In this document: one piece after another, positions 63,097 through 64,000 of the stretch
How positions within the stretch are numbered: position 1 is the stretch's first letter
How the letters are laid out: every line of letters starts with the position of its first letter
Assembly (NCBI GenBank): GCA_937883755.1
Contig: CAKZYA010000047.1
Coordinates: 1-64,000, forward strand
DNA length: 64,000 bases
DNA from: an uncultured Flammeovirgaceae bacterium
Lineage (GTDB): Bacteria; Bacteroidota; Bacteroidia; Cytophagales; Cyclobacteriaceae
Direction of reading: 5' to 3'
Program-made: the position numbers and the translations under genes
Notes under the pieces: generated by a model
Databases searched by the model: none
What the model was told of the DNA's origin: nothing
What the model saw: the letters and a program-made list of their open reading frames with translations, nothing else

Positions 63097-64000
63097 CTAT
63101 ATATCCATACGAAGTACCACTTGTAAACTCATTTTCACTAAGTCTCCCATCGATTGGCAATGGGCAAATGCGGTAGACTTATATAGTTCGGTCAGATCAT
63201 TTTTTAGCTGAACTACATTGTCAGGTGGAGCCAGCGTATCGTTAGCCATTGCATGCATCAGATGTTGAATCTGATAGCGGGAAGAACGCACTCGGGTAGC
63301 CATAAGAGCATGTTCTTCGGTTTGGTACTGCCGTACCGACTCAGGGGTCATTAATTTCAGCCCTACCTGAATGATAGGATTATTTTGCTTGAAGTACTGA
63401 GGCATATATATCGCCTTCCGACCTTCATAAGATTGCTGGTCAAAATCAATAGCTCGAATTCGATAGTGCAGCTCATCGAAGTCAGGAGTGACATCTATGA
63501 CAAAATTGGTGGCGTGCATATCGCCGAGTAATCGCACCACACAACGTTCGTTAAATTTTACAAACTCCTTTGCCAACCGCGTCAGGTTTTGGCTACCATC
63601 ATGCAGTTGATACTGAAAAAAAAGGTCTCCTGGAATTCCCGCGATGTGTTCTTCGATAAGAGTTTGGCTGGCTACCAGATAACTCATCCGGTTGGGTGAA
63701 AGAATATGTTCTAGCTCTAAACCGTAAATACGGGAGGCATCAGCGTGTTTAATGTAGAAATAATCGAAATTATCATTGATACGGTTAACAATCCGTACCC
63801 GAAAAGGGCGAGTATTTCCATAGATGCACAAGTCTACCCGATCTACGTACAAATGCTCAATCACCGACATATCCCCATCAGCCTTTAAAAGAGAATAAAT
63901 GGTCTTCAGGGCGTAGTACATCCAATCCATATCCTGCTGAGGATAAAATACGGTGACCCATAGCGTATCCTGATTGAGCTTATCATACAGAGGTATGGTG
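63097..64000 (-). CDS. Partial hypothetical protein with protein-kinase-like/APH motifs
   Basis: The frame is open to the window end, so the true N-terminus lies outside; at least 301 residues are visible. VVRLLGDMHATNFVIDVTPD and RIRAIDFDQQSYEG resemble the catalytic loop (xGDxHxxN) and metal-binding DFD of kinase/aminoglycoside-phosphotransferase folds. The N-terminal part (IPLYDKLNQDTLWVTVFYPQ ... FDYFYIKHADASRIYGLELE) is not recognised. A small-molecule or protein kinase is possible, but substrate and activity are open. The decarboxylase remnant follows on the same strand. Confidence 0.6.
   Translation of the reverse strand, partial: TIPLYDKLNQDTLWVTVFYPQQDMDWMYYALKTIYSLLKADGDMSVIEHLYVDRVDLCIYGNTRPFRVRIVNRINDNFDYFYIKHADASRIYGLELEHILSPNRMSYLVASQTLIEEHIAGIPGDLFFQYQLHDGSQNLTRLAKEFVKFNERCVVRLLGDMHATNFVIDVTPDFDELHYRIRAIDFDQQSYEGRKAIYMPQYFKQNNPIIQVGLKLMTPESVRQYQTEEHALMATRVRSSRYQIQHLMHAMANDTLAPPDNVVQLKNDLTELYKSTAFAHCQSMGDLVKMSLQVVLRMDI

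Noticed and set aside
1-64000. CRISPR array, tRNA or rRNA genes
   Set aside because: No regularly spaced direct repeats and no cloverleaf or rRNA-like sequences were seen by eye; a covariance search was not possible here.

Overview
The window is a chromosomal segment of a Bacteroidota bacterium, most likely a Cytophagales-type heterotroph. The evidence is a SusC/SusD pair with FG-GAP lipoproteins, a Rho factor with a long N/D/R-rich insertion, a CarB lacking the C-terminal regulatory domain, DUF4834, DUF5916 and DUF1343 proteins, LytTR two-component regulators, and promoters of the Bacteroidota type (TTTG, about 19-20 nt, TAnnTTTG). Genus and species cannot be read from the sequence. No tRNA, rRNA, CRISPR array, prophage or transposase gene was seen. 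Layout: 1-4.5 kb holds rho, serS and a membrane-anchored EEP hydrolase. 4.5-9.5 kb is a six-gene minus-strand operon pairing a processive family 2 glycosyltransferase with a YaiO-like TPR/beta-barrel protein, a HEAT-repeat protein, a lone receiver and a lone Hpt protein; it reads as a phosphorelay-coupled exopolysaccharide export locus. 9.5-26.2 kb is mainly housekeeping: folA, fmt, a NamZ-like lipoprotein, a LolC/E-like permease, a dolichol-phosphate-mannose-synthase-like enzyme, two HAD phosphatases, pheS, an ACT-domain protein, sucD, a DUF5916 protein and carB. 26.2-31.6 kb is accessory DNA. It starts with two small gene cassettes bounded by attC-like sites (ends complementary over 12 of 13 and 9 of 9 bases) with no integrase in the window, continues with an acyltransferase/ECF-sigma/membrane-protein operon, and ends with a broken RhuM gene, an ABM protein and a truncated SDR gene. 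31.6-42 kb carries DUF808 and DUF2306 proteins, two membrane-bound one-component regulators (LytTR, AraC), a DoxX-S41 peptidase fusion, an outer-membrane-type protein with an S41 lipoprotein, and a LytS/LytTR pair. 42-45.6 kb has a TPR protein, a TonB-dependent receptor and DUF4834. 45.6-55.4 kb is a SusC/SusD locus with two FG-GAP/propeller lipoproteins, with a strong terminator between SusD and the lipoproteins. 55.6-64 kb has tag, an EamA transporter, suhB, lnt, rsmI, a PCD-like protein, an EEP protein, DUF493, a degraded PLP decarboxylase and a partial kinase-like protein. Repeats matter in this window: a palindromic C/G-rich repeat that codes for part of two lipoprotein signal peptides, a dispersed GTGTTA-type inverted repeat (four copies), a 146-bp TA-flanked MITE that extends the reading frame of the 60.6-61.6 kb gene, and attC-like hairpins.
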